A program made the translations under genes and the position numbers. A DNA stretch of 64,000 nucleotides, from NCBI RefSeq assembly GCF_021917145.1, contig NC_061074.1, forward strand, positions 11,847,051-11,911,050, written 5' to 3'. This DNA comes from Hypomesus transpacificus. Its lineage: Eukaryota > Chordata > Actinopteri > Osmeriformes > Osmeridae. Below the pieces are notes generated by a model, which ran no database searches, had not been told where the DNA came from, and saw only the letters and a list, made by a program, of their open reading frames with translations. Shown piece after piece: positions 18,775-34,069 of the stretch; within the stretch, counting starts at the first letter, position 1, and each line of letters starts with the position of its first letter.

Positions 18775-19122
18775 TCACAACAGATACTGCGAATGGAAAC
18801 CCCAGAGCTTAATGTTATTCAGCTGATCAGTTCGGAAAGGGAAACACTCAGTACAGTCTCTAGTATACGGCGGACTGCGGCGCGCCGTCCTGCTACTACC
18901 GCGTCAGACGGTGTGAGACGCACAGCTTGCACTGTGTGGTGCTGGGGTTCTTCTTCCATCACAAGGTTGGCTTGTGATGTGCCGCTCGTTTGCCCGTGAC
19001 TCACCGCAAGCCTCCATCCATCACATGACTCCATCCCTCACGCTTTACCTCGCACTCCCCCTCTCTTTCACTTCTCTGTCTCCCCCTCCCCCTATCTGTC
19101 TCACTCCTATTTCACTCTGTTA

Positions 19123-19213
<91 letters not shown>

Positions 19214-21064
19214 GCAGGTTGTATAGGAGCTCTGTGGTGGGATCCTGTTCAGAGTTTGCTGTTTTCTGGGGCGTCAGACCACAGCGTCATCATGTGGGAC
19301 ATCGGCGGGCGCAAGGGGCGCACACTACTTCTGCTAGGACACCAGTAAGTCCGGTCTCTTTGTCGGTGTGTGTGTGTGTGTGTGGGTGGATGAGTTGTCT
19401 ACACAAAGACAAAAGGTCCAGCATGAGAGGGAAATAAATCCAGTTTTATTAGCAGCCTTTGGAACGGCAAACAATCTCCTAAAGTTATCTGTGCTCACCC
19501 TGCTTCTGTATGTTCCACACCCTTGTCGTTTCCCCGACCTCCTTCCTCCTACGTTTGTCTCCTCGGCGAGGCTCCTCCTCTCTGCCAGTCGACGGCTAGC
19601 GCAATCCATACCAAGCATTATTACTATGCTGAGCATATTTCAGCGAGCTCTTCCTCTTCCCACGTGTCAACCCATGTGACGCGTGACTCCTCCCTCTGAG
19701 TCCAAGTCCCCCTTTCTCACACGCGTCACGCTTTCCTCCCGTGACCTCGGCCACGTCCCAACACGGTGTCCCTCTCCGTCCCCAGCGAGCGCGTGCAGGC
19801 GGTGCGTTACCTGCAGGTCACCCGGCAGCTGCTGTCCTGCTCGGCCGACGGAGGCATCACCGTGTGGAACATGGACACGCACAGAGACGAGGTAAGCCCC
19901 CCCCCCCCCCCCCCCCCCCCAAGGCACGCTGCCCTCTCGCCGGCCGACCGGCTCAGTCGCGCGCACCACACTCCATCTCGAAATCGAGTTTTCAAAGTGG
20001 CTGCACCCTGACGAGGGAGGACGTGAAAGGTGGTGGGAGCTGAGAAGGTGTCCCTTCGGCGGTCACTGTGCGGGGAACGCGGCGCTTGTGGCGCTGCCTG
20101 GGTTACGTGGCTGGCTGCTCGCTGCTGCCCTCTGGTGTTGGACCGGTGGGGCTGGAATTTAGTGAGCGTTTTGAACACACTGCTTTCCGTTCTTTCCCCT
20201 CCCAGGCTCCTCAGTGGCTGGAGAGTGACTCGTGTCAGAAGTGCGAGCAGCCTTTCTTCTGGAACATCAAACAGATGTGGGATAGTAAGACCATGGGGCT
20301 TCGGCAGGTACGGACAGCTGGGATCTGTAGTCTTACTGCGATGGTTAGAAATACAGTGGTTCCCTTTGAGGTTAACACTGAACCTGAAACGTGTGTGTGT
20401 GTGTGTGTTATATGCAGCACCACTGCAGGAAATGCGGCAAGGCGGTGTGCGGGAAGTGTAGCAGCAAGCGCTCCACCTACCCCGTCATGGGCTTTGAGTT
20501 CCAGGTGCGGGTGTGTGACGCCTGCTTCGACACCATCAAGGAGGAAGAGTGAGTAGTTAGACAGGAAGTTCCCCTCCGTGTTCTGGTGTCCTCGAAACGT
20601 CTCCGCCGGCGCGTCGCTTCCTTAATGCTCCTGGCATGCGTTCCACTCGATCCAGCGGAAGGAACGCTTGTTCTCACGACATGCTTCCTTGTGCGTGCTT
20701 GCGCGTGTGTGTCTTCTAGTCGGACAGCCCTGGCCACGTTCCACGAGGGGAAGCACAACATCTCCCACATGGACATGGACCCTTCCCGAGGCCTGATGGT
20801 GACCTGTGGCAGCGACCGCATCGTCAAGGTCACGCTCTTCACGGGTTACACATCACACACACACACCACCACACGCACATTCTGCATGAGGAATGCGGGT
20901 ATCGCTGGCATCCTTTGTCCGGGTAACTTAACGACGGCAACGTGTTTCCCACCTCTGTGTTGTTTGACTTAGTTTGTTTTCGGTTGGTTTCTTTTTTTCG
21001 ACAGATCTGGGATATGACACAGGTGGTTGGCTGCAGCTTAGCAACGGGTTTCACTCCTCGCTGA
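15673..21064 (+). CDS. wdfy1: WD repeat and FYVE domain-containing protein 1
   Basis: This is a complete 410-residue protein (human also 410), an early-endosome PI3P-binding adaptor reported to link TLR3/4 to TRIF. Twelve coding exons join in frame: 15673-15809, 16818-16885, 16974-17047, 17256-17310, 18359-18509, 18610-18722, 19218-19344, 19786-19891, 20206-20307, 20418-20548, 20720-20828 and 21005-21064. WD-repeat ends are visible as [29 protein letters not shown] and DRIVKIWDMT. A FYVE zinc finger at about 283-350 is inserted before the last WD repeat, with RQHHCRKCG and zinc ligands C287, C290, C314, C317, C322, C325, C344 and C347 all present. The ATG at 15673 opens [10 protein letters not shown]. 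The C-terminal tail after DMTQVV runs about ten residues beyond the human end as I recall it. Confidence 0.95.
17540..18150. mobile_element. Non-LTR retroelement fragment in a wdfy1 intron
   Basis: The 3' part carries AGCACTTTGAGCTGC, then GAAAAGTGCTATATAAAT and AAAG, followed by CTTA/ACTT repeats at 18131-18147. This is the typical 3' tail of teleost LINE/SINE elements that end in short tandem repeats. The tail at about 18075-18147 is clear; the 5' limit and the family are uncertain. Confidence 0.5.
19137..19212. repeat. (GT)n microsatellite at the wdfy1 exon 7 acceptor
   Basis: About 37 GT repeats with one GC interruption run to within six bases of the acceptor (GGGGCAG, exon from 19218). 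There is no pyrimidine tract between the repeat and the exon. Confidence 0.95.
19896..19920. repeat. Poly-C tract just after a wdfy1 donor
   Basis: A C homopolymer of about 22-25 bases begins at once after the donor GTAAGC at 19892. Its length is likely to be unstable and poorly assembled. Confidence 0.9.
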
Positions 21065-22024
21065 CTGGCCCCTGCCCCCCTGTTGGTCCCAAGACTCCGC
21101 CCCCCCCATTCAGACCAGAGAACTGCAGTCGCCATGGAAACTATCCTCTCATCTGTCCGACTCCTCCCCTTCTGCTTGTGCTTTTTTAACCCAATCTGGA
21201 CGTATGGAAGAAGTAGTTTGTGTGTGTGTGTGCGTGCGCATCCTTGCATTTCAATTATGTGTGTGTACGTGCGCCTGCATGTGTGATTGACATGGGTCTC
21301 AGGTCTGATTTGCAGCGTGTATTTGGCTAATCTTATTCTAAGCACAACGTAAGTTTGCGAACGGCTGGTCGTGTGTACGAACACGTATGACTGAGTTTGC
21401 TGTACAGTACTGATTGGGAAGATTGATATTGATTGTGGTTTTGTTTGGCTTGTGTTTGGTTCTGTCAACATAGTTGGTCGGCCCTTATTTCTCTTGCACT
21501 GTAACGTGGGAATGGTAAAGCGACCCAAATCCACCATTCCCCTCGAAACCATTCCTCGCAGCAGCATCCATCTTTTAGCATTCACTAAACACTACCTGGA
21601 TGTAGTCTTTCCCGGCCACTGTAACGTAGAAACACGACGTCCGTATGCCCTCGTGTGTGTGTGTGTGTGTCATGTACACTGCTCGGTGTTGTCCCCTTGT
21701 TTACGTCTCCCACGGAGGGAAAGAGCGTTGGCTTTTGCTCTGCGCTCCCTCGCCGGTTCTCGTTCTCTCTTTCACTAGTCGGCCTTAAAATCTCGTGTTC
21801 GTCTCAGGAGGCAAACGCAGAAGACTCTTGTCAGAGGGCGGAGCCAGATGTGTCTGCCATCGGCCCACTCTGTTACGGTGTTTTTTTCATTTATATATAT
21901 ATATTTTCTTTTCTTTTTTCTGTCAACTAGTCCACTCTCACCCCGCATATGTACAGACACCACGTGTAGCACGGATAAGTCCACTCTGCTGCCTTTTGTG
22001 ACAAGTTGTATGAGTATCCTGTCA

Positions 22025-22030
22025 AATAAA
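22025..22030 (+). terminator. Proximal poly(A) signal of wdfy1
   Basis: AATAAA lies 960 bases after the stop. It would give a short 3' UTR, with a longer form ending near 23433. Confidence 0.45.
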
Positions 22031-23416
22031 CTGCATTAAGGTTTGCTCAAGAGGGTTTTCTTCTTTAGACAGGCACTTGGTCATTGAAGCGGTACGTTCT
22101 ATTGTAAATGTAGCACTAAACATGGTCATACTCTCTTTCTGGTGAAGTCATTATTTGCTGTGGAACACGAGGCTGTGTGTGTGTTTCCTCCGGGGCCTTA
22201 AGATCTCAAGCCTTCTAGATGTTTCTAAACGCTCAACTCACGACTGTTCACGCGCACACTCACTCCACTCTCTAACTGAATTTTTTTGGGGGGGTTGGTG
22301 GGGTGGTCATTTTCTCAACCTTCTTTTTTGAAAGGTTGACTCATTAATCTTAGTGCTGTACCGTCCCCATCTCTCCGTCCTCCTCTCTCCCTGGCATGGC
22401 TTCCGGAAGGCTCTCACCTGCACTGAATGCACATTTGGTGTTTTGTTTTCCAGGACACGTTTTAACACCATTTAGATTTTGTTTCCTTTAAGGTGTATGT
22501 GTCTTTAAGGGTGTCAATGTTGGTTAACGTATGATAGGATAGACTCACACTTGTTCAAGGTAAAAAAGAAAAGAAAAAAAAAGAGTTCAGTTTCGAGAAC
22601 TTTGAACTGAAATTCCTGATAGCAGTCACATTCCAGTTTGGGTCGTGTAGTGTGTGTTTATATTTGTAGAGATTTGTAATTATGACGATTGTGTTCATGG
22701 TATCCGTTTGTTGATTTATACTGTGAGTAGGACAGGTGCAGGATGGTCACATTGAAAGCAGTTTACTGTCACCCCCCCGCCCACCTCCCCCCCACACCAC
22801 CTCACACAACACCTCACACAACACCTCACGCAACACACACCACCATCAAGGATGTTCAGGGTTCTTGGCCATACTTTGCTACAGAACAATCAGGAGCTCA
22901 GTTGTTTGTTTTTTGAATGATCATCTTATCCCAAGTTCCAGTTCTCTTTGATCACAAACTGTGGGTTTACGCTATGAGGAGGAGCCATTAACCAAAAGAG
23001 GTCTGTGTAGTTTCCCTCGCTGAAACCTCCAATTGAGTTGAATAATCTGTTCATCTGGAATTAAGTAGGTAACTCAAACAGTCTCCCTTGAAGAATTTAT
23101 ACCTTGTCGTTATTCTGTCCATGTCAGCTTATAGATTTTTAGGTCAGATACATTTTGGTTCGTTTTTTGTTTTGTTTTTAGAAGCCAACAAAGATGTTTT
23201 GTAACTATACTTTGGCGATGCCTCATACAGACACCATACCATGTACGTTTGTAGCTTTGTTTCCCTCGTTTTCATCATGTCATATCTGTTCGTAAAAGAA
23301 TCTGTCCACAATGTTGTATATCTCTAATAATTGTATTTTTAAACTGAACCCTTGTTGATATTACAATACTGACTTTAGCCTCCCTGTGGCTCATGTCAGC
23401 TTACGGGGAGGAATTA

Positions 23417-23433
23417 AATAAAAGCTTAATAAA
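23417..23433 (+). terminator. Distal poly(A) signals of wdfy1
   Basis: Two overlapping-range AATAAA copies (23417-23422 and 23428-23433) end a 2.35-kb non-coding stretch after the stop codon with no other gene on the + strand. The dhrs12 poly(A) signal on the other strand is under 100 bases away. Confidence 0.65.
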
Positions 23434-23527
23434 GATATTATGACCTGTCATGTTTCGTTTTTTTCTTTCAATTTGTTATCACATTCAAGAATAAAAAAGA
23501 CTTGGAGGCTTTTCTCACCAAGGTGTT

Positions 23528-23533
23528 TTTATT
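23528..23533 (-). terminator. Poly(A) signal of dhrs12
   Basis: TTTATT on + reads AATAAA on the minus strand, about 800 bases beyond the dhrs12 stop. The two genes converge here. Confidence 0.55.
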
Positions 23534-24341
23534 CAAGCTTGGACGCCCAGATAACACTGCAGCATGTCACAGTAAGTAACAGCAAACCATAGAAGTGCTT
23601 TTATTATGAATCCCTTAAGCATAGTATCAGTAGTTAAACACATAGGCCATTCTCATAATGCACACGTCAGGTCATACTGTAGGTTGGCCCTGTCTCTGGT
23701 CAGAGGGGCATGTTGGACTGATAGAGAAGCACTTCTCAAGAATGGGCTCAATCGAAGATGCGCTGTGACTCCTACTGTTTTCAGCTCCTGGCTCTCATCA
23801 TTAATCACAGTTGTATTTTTAGTATTGTAATTTGTGAGGAAAACACATACAGTTGCCATAGTGAAGGAACTTTCAACACCAGCCCACCCAGGCAAGTTAG
23901 ATTGAGCCCAATCGGCCAGTGACTGCATGCGATTGGTGGATAGGGTGAGTGACGTGACTTAGGTCAAATCAGATTCCCATCTGAGTGACAGCTTCCATTA
24001 AGTCACTGTGTGAAGGGCGGGATACAAGTGTTCTGTCAGTGTGAGTGCTTAGTCGAATGCGTAGTGTACTTTCAAAGAAGTGCTTCTTCCATCAGCAGTT
24101 TGACCTCATGACCTCTGAGCAGAAAAGACAGAGACGAATCAGTGTCACCATCACACCGTTCATTGGCTGTAACACAAGATTAATAACGCATTAAAATACT
24201 CTCGAATGAATGCTACAATGGGCCTATAGCTGTTCACAAACAGCAAGATGTGTTAAAAAGAGAGTGAGATCGAGAAGTGTGTGTGTGTTTGTGAAAAGGG
24301 GGGGGGGGGTGTTGGGGAGACTGTTGACTGGATCGGGCAGC

Positions 24342-29657
<5,316 letters not shown>

Positions 29658-30281
29658 TGTTAGCTCTGGAATCCTCTCGGCCGTTACTGTGAGTTCTGCT
29701 CCCATTTTAACATGGACCAAGACCACGTGTGTTGAATTTACATTGTACCGGGTGACACCTTGGGTCACCAAGCGGCAACAAATGAGGGGACTGTTGTGGT
29801 TCATTCAAGTTCAGCGATGTGCATTTGTTTGTTTGTTGAGTGTAATGTCGTGCCCAGTTACAATACCTACATCACACATTTATAAAAACCCTACGCTCAT
29901 CTGAATTCATTTTATAATAATTAATTCCCATATTATTCATAGTTTAATATACATTCACAGTATTATATACATCCATCCCAACTCTACAAACACAATTACA
30001 TTAAAAAGTTGTATTTTATTACTGATTGAGAGGGGTCTAGACTTCTCTGTGTACCTTGCCCAGATCGAGCTGATAGGTGTCAGCCAATCCCGAAGCAGTT
30101 TGATGAAAGCAGGGCGCGGTGCTCCTGAAGAAGGTGTGGTCTGTCCACTTTACGCACAGTAGCCTATTCTGGGAGTGTCGCCGATGTCTCATCCCAAGAT
30201 ACCGGTTTTAGTCGAGAAATAACTGAAAATAATATACTGTTCTCAAATTCAACAGAACTTTCCACTAACTGCAGTGGCAAG
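29658..30281. promoter_or_regulatory. Shared head-to-head upstream region of dhrs12 and ap1s3
   Basis: The two start codons face away from each other across 624 bases. A CCAAT box on + lies at 30084-30088 (AGCCAATCC), about 200 bases from the ap1s3 ATG, and a TATAAAAA sequence is at 29880-29887. Transcription starts cannot be fixed. The arrangement suggests a bidirectional promoter. Confidence 0.5.
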
Positions 30282-32823
30282 ATGGTAAGTTCTTGAATAG
30301 AAATCGGTAACTATTCAGGATGTGGCATTCATATGCTGAAGAAGCTATTATAATAGCCTAACACCTGTTCTATATGTGAGGAAGGATCTGTTCTTTTTAG
30401 ACAGGTGATAAAGTCTGCGGTGTTTTCACACCTTGGCTAGTTGTGTGTACGGAGTGTCATCTCCACCTGTTTTAGTTCCTAATGTTGGTATAATCTGGAG
30501 TGCGAATGGGAAATTATAAAAGAAACGTATAGGTCAAAGAGCACCACTGAAAATCTTTCCCGAGAATGAATGGCTTCGTTAAGGCGATAGTGTATCCTCA
30601 TCCAACAAAGTAGCATATATCATAACACTCGTTTGCTTTTAAGAACGTATTGTGGATCTATTGTGTCAGTAAGTACGCTTATGTCTTTGGCTGATAGTTA
30701 ACATGAGGTAGGTTGTGTTCCACTTGTGTGAGTATGCAGTGGGCAAGGCTTCATGTCCTATGTGTTTATGTGAGCGGTGCATTTTTCTCCAGTTACTGAT
30801 TAACTGCACGTTAATTACAACGTTTGTAGACTTAGACCATGGCCCTCCAAAAAACTTGTCAGGCACGTTTTTATCTGTCGCTCTAAAGACAATATGTTCA
30901 TAACCACTGCCAGCCATTTTATAACCATCTTCCCAATTGTAAATTAATTTCCTATAATTCACACCATAAGATACTATTTATATCTGCCATGATCTAGCCT
31001 GTATTCATATCAAATATGGTCTACTCTATATAATCACATGGTACTAAATCGTAAACCTATGACTCAACTTTACCTAATTCTTGTCCCGCAACAGATGCAC
31101 TTCCTGTTGCTCTTCAGCCGACAGGGGAAGTTGCGGCTGCAGAAGTGGTTCACCCCGCTCCCGGATCGAGAGAAGAAGAAGGTGATCAGGGACATGACCC
31201 TGATGGTGCTGGCCCGCCCACCACGCTCTTGCAACTTCCTGCAATGGAGGGACCTCAAGATCGTCTACAAGAGGTGAGGAGGGTGGTGGATGGGTAAGTG
31301 AGGAGGGTGGTGGATGGGTAAGTGAGGAGGGTGGTGGATGGGTAGGTGAGGAGGGTGGTGGATGGGTAAGTGAGGAGGGTGGTGGATGGGTAAGTGAGGA
31401 GGGTGGTGGATGGGTAGGAGAGGAGAGTGGTGGATGGGTAAGTGAGGAGGGTGGTGGATGGGTAAGTGAGGAGGGTGGTGGATGGGTAAGTGAGGAGGAT
31501 AGTGGATGGGTAAGTGAGGAGGATAGTGGATGGGTAAGTGAGGAGGGTGGTGGATGGGTAAGTGAGGAGGGTGGTGGATGGGTAAGTGAGGAGGATAGTG
31601 GATGGGTAAGTGAGGAGGATAGTGGATGGGTAAGTGAGGAGGGTGGTGGATGGGTAAGTGAGGAGGGTGGTGGATGGGTAGGAGAGGAGAAGAAGGCAGA
31701 ACTCACTTTCATCCTCACACTCAAACATAAACACACACAAACACAAACAAACATATGACCACAACTCACTTCCACGAAACACAACAGTGAAACACATTAT
31801 AAACTCACAAAGCCAGGGGCACAGGTTAGGGGCTAAATAGTCTCTAGACCTCATTCGTTCCACAGAAATGGGTATAATGTACAGGACCACCAATATACGC
31901 CTCTTCAGTTAACTTTGAAGAACTTTGTTTGACCTCTTCCTGTGTACTGTAGGTATGCCAGTCTTTATTTCTGCTGTGGTCTGGAAGACCAGGACAATGA
32001 GCTGCTGACCCTGGAGGTGCTACATCGATATGTGGAGCTTCTGGATAAATATTTTGGCAATGTAAGAGTGATAGGGGATGTAATCTAAGTGTAAGGGGAG
32101 TCAGGTGGCTGAGCGGTTAGGGAATTGGGCTGGTAATCCAAAGATTGCTGGTTCGATTCCCAGCCAAATGACGTTGTGTCCTTGGGCAAGGCGCTTCACC
32201 CTACTTGCCTCGGGGGAATGTCCCTGTACTTACTGTAAGTCGCTCTGGATAAGAGTGTCTGTAAAATGTTAATAGGACTGTATAGTCATGTTTTCAGCAC
32301 ACTTATCTTGCAAGGGTTTCTTGAGAAAATGTTCTTTATATCAAGAAGTTCATTTTAAAAATGTACATTTAATTTAAGAGGTGTTTGTTACACAATGTGT
32401 GTTTTTTAATTAATGATTTATTTTGCTGCTCTGACTGATAAGGACATTTGATGTGTTTGGTCTTGCCTGCAGGTGTGTGAGTTGGATATCATATTTAACT
32501 TTGAAAAGGCCTACTTCATCCTGGATGAGTTCCTAATGGAAGGGGAGATCCTGGAAACCTCCAAAAAAGCTGTAGGGACCTCCATAGAGGAAGCCGACTC
32601 CCAACAGGAGGTAGTTTGGAACTGACCTTCTTTAACTAAGTATTTTCATAAAAGAATTTGCCCCTTACTGCCTACTACGAAAAGCCAATATTATTGTTAT
32701 CATGCTATTTGATGTAATTTCCTGTTGTTTTGAAGGTAGATGAAATACATTTGGATTTAAATCAATATTCTCTTGGTCTCTTCACAGACAATGGAGGAAT
32801 ACATGAGTAAGCCTACATACTGA
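30282..32823 (+). CDS. ap1s3: AP-1 clathrin adaptor complex subunit sigma-3
   Basis: This is a complete 154-residue small (sigma) subunit of the AP-1 adaptor, which sorts cargo into clathrin coats at the trans-Golgi and endosomes. Five coding exons: 30282-30284 (only the ATG, then donor GTAAGT), 31095-31273, 31953-32061, 32473-32610 and 32788-32823 (TGA). The protein begins [19 protein letters not shown]. It continues with [35 protein letters not shown] and [20 protein letters not shown], and ends [11 protein letters not shown]. The ending matches AP1S3 (EEYMNKPTF) and not AP1S1 or AP1S2. A first exon holding just the initiator Met is usual for AP-1 sigma genes. A minisatellite starts exactly at the exon 2 donor and a SINE lies in the next intron but one. 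A poly(A) signal is at 33220-33225. Confidence 0.95.
31274..31685. repeat. 24-bp minisatellite beginning at the ap1s3 exon 2 donor
   Basis: About 17 units of a 24-base repeat carry GTGAGGAGGGTGGTGGATGG plus GTAA, with GGATAGTGG and GGAGAGG variants. The first unit begins with the authentic donor GTGAGG. The unit join GGGTAAGTGAG is a near-consensus 5' splice site and occurs about 14 times, plus GGGTAGGTGAG once. Confidence 0.93.
32097..32270 (+). mobile_element. tRNA-derived SINE in ap1s3 intron 3
   Basis: The 5' head has polymerase III promoter boxes: A box TGGCTGAGCGG at 32106-32116 and perfect B box GGTTCGATTCC at 32150-32160, as in a tRNA-Leu/Ser-like gene. The body (AAATGACGTTGTGTCCTTGG...CTTCACCCTACTTGCCTC) and the tail CTCTGGATAAGAGTGTCTG match a second copy at 45245. 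It has no tRNA acceptor fold, so it is not a tRNA gene. The orientation is the same as ap1s3. Confidence 0.88.
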
Positions 32824-33219
32824 CATACAAGAACATTTAAGACATATCGAGATTAAGAATTGAGAATACTTTGTCACAGTTGTTTTTACTATTTTTTTCT
32901 ACAAACATTTGACTTTGAATTTACATTTGTATCTGTTTGATTATTTGTATCAAGCAAGTGTGTGTTACTTTCAGAGAATTACTGTGCAGGGGGAAATGTG
33001 TCGCGAGAATTGTAATAGGAGATATATCACTGTTATATTCTTCTGTTGTGTGCGATACCTGTGAAAAGTTGATTATCTTAGTGTCTTTCACGTTTAATTC
33101 GATTACTGCCTCTGCATTCACTACATTTGTCAAATGTCTCAGGGTTGATAACTTACCTTTTCAAATGCTTTCATTTAAAAGTGTTTTACTTCTTAGTGTC
33201 CTCTGAATACTATAGGTTT

Positions 33220-33225
33220 AATAAA
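33220..33225 (+). terminator. Poly(A) signal of ap1s3
   Basis: AATAAA lies about 400 bases after the stop codon in A/T-rich sequence. Confidence 0.55.
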
Positions 33226-33664
33226 ATAATATCAGTGTAAATAATGTCATACTGATGTTTTTGCTTTAGTTTGTCTCCACCTGTTGTTGATAAAGGGAAT
33301 CCATGAATGTGGGGCCTGGTGCTAAAACACCAGTCAGTAGTAGATGGTACCTCGTTATATATCCAAAGGCAAATTGTGGTATCGCAGCAGGTAAAAGATG
33401 AAATAGGACTAGGCAATAAAATACAATACAGATTACCAATACTATAATGCTAACATGCAAAACCAAATTGCCTACATAAGTATTCTAGCCTAGTATATTT
33501 AGCCTACAAAAGTGTTTTGTTTTCACTTTTCCAATTGTTAACTGGATTGTCCAACAGGTCCATATTCAGAATACAATCTGCTCATTTCCATTATAGATTC
33601 CAACTTGGTTTGTGTTCTCTAAAAAAGGAAACATTACGCAGTAAGGAAAAAATAAAGTCAATGC

Positions 33665-33670
33665 TTTATT
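33665..33670 (-). terminator. Poly(A) signal of scg2
   Basis: TTTATT on + reads AATAAA on the minus strand, 400 bases beyond the scg2 stop. scg2 and ap1s3 converge here. Confidence 0.5.
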
Positions 33671-34069
33671 AATCTCAACATCACACATTACTGAAAACAC
33701 GTAAGAAATATAGTTAGGAACACAATACTGCATCTGAAGGATCTGACAAGTTTGGCTGTACTATGTGCATTGAAATGGCTGGTGAAAACTTGAACTATAA
33801 AGTGGTCTATTAACTAGTGTTTTATTAACTAGCCTATATCAAAAACATCGAATATACCACAAACCCCAGTTGCTAACATTAATAGGCACTGCCCTGAAGC
33901 TACATCAGTCCATAGAGGTCTAAAGAAATTTGCTACACAAGCAGGAATTGTTGTAAATCTACTGAATACACTCTTGCATGTTTTTAGTTTTCAAAATACT
34001 TTATTATGATTCTCCCCCATCAAAACAATATAATATGTACCATATATCTACATACTTCATCTACACCAT

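Noticed and set aside
20839-21585. Minus-strand frame of 248 residues
   Set aside because: Antisense to the last wdfy1 exon and 3' UTR; low similarity to anything known and no splice context.
31074-31893. Minus-strand frames of 212 and 236 residues
   Set aside because: Antisense of ap1s3 exon 2 and of its 24-base minisatellite.
32097-32175. A tRNA gene, because of good A and B boxes
   Set aside because: No closing acceptor stem or 3' end of tRNA. The body and tail are shared with 45245-45428, so it is a SINE head.
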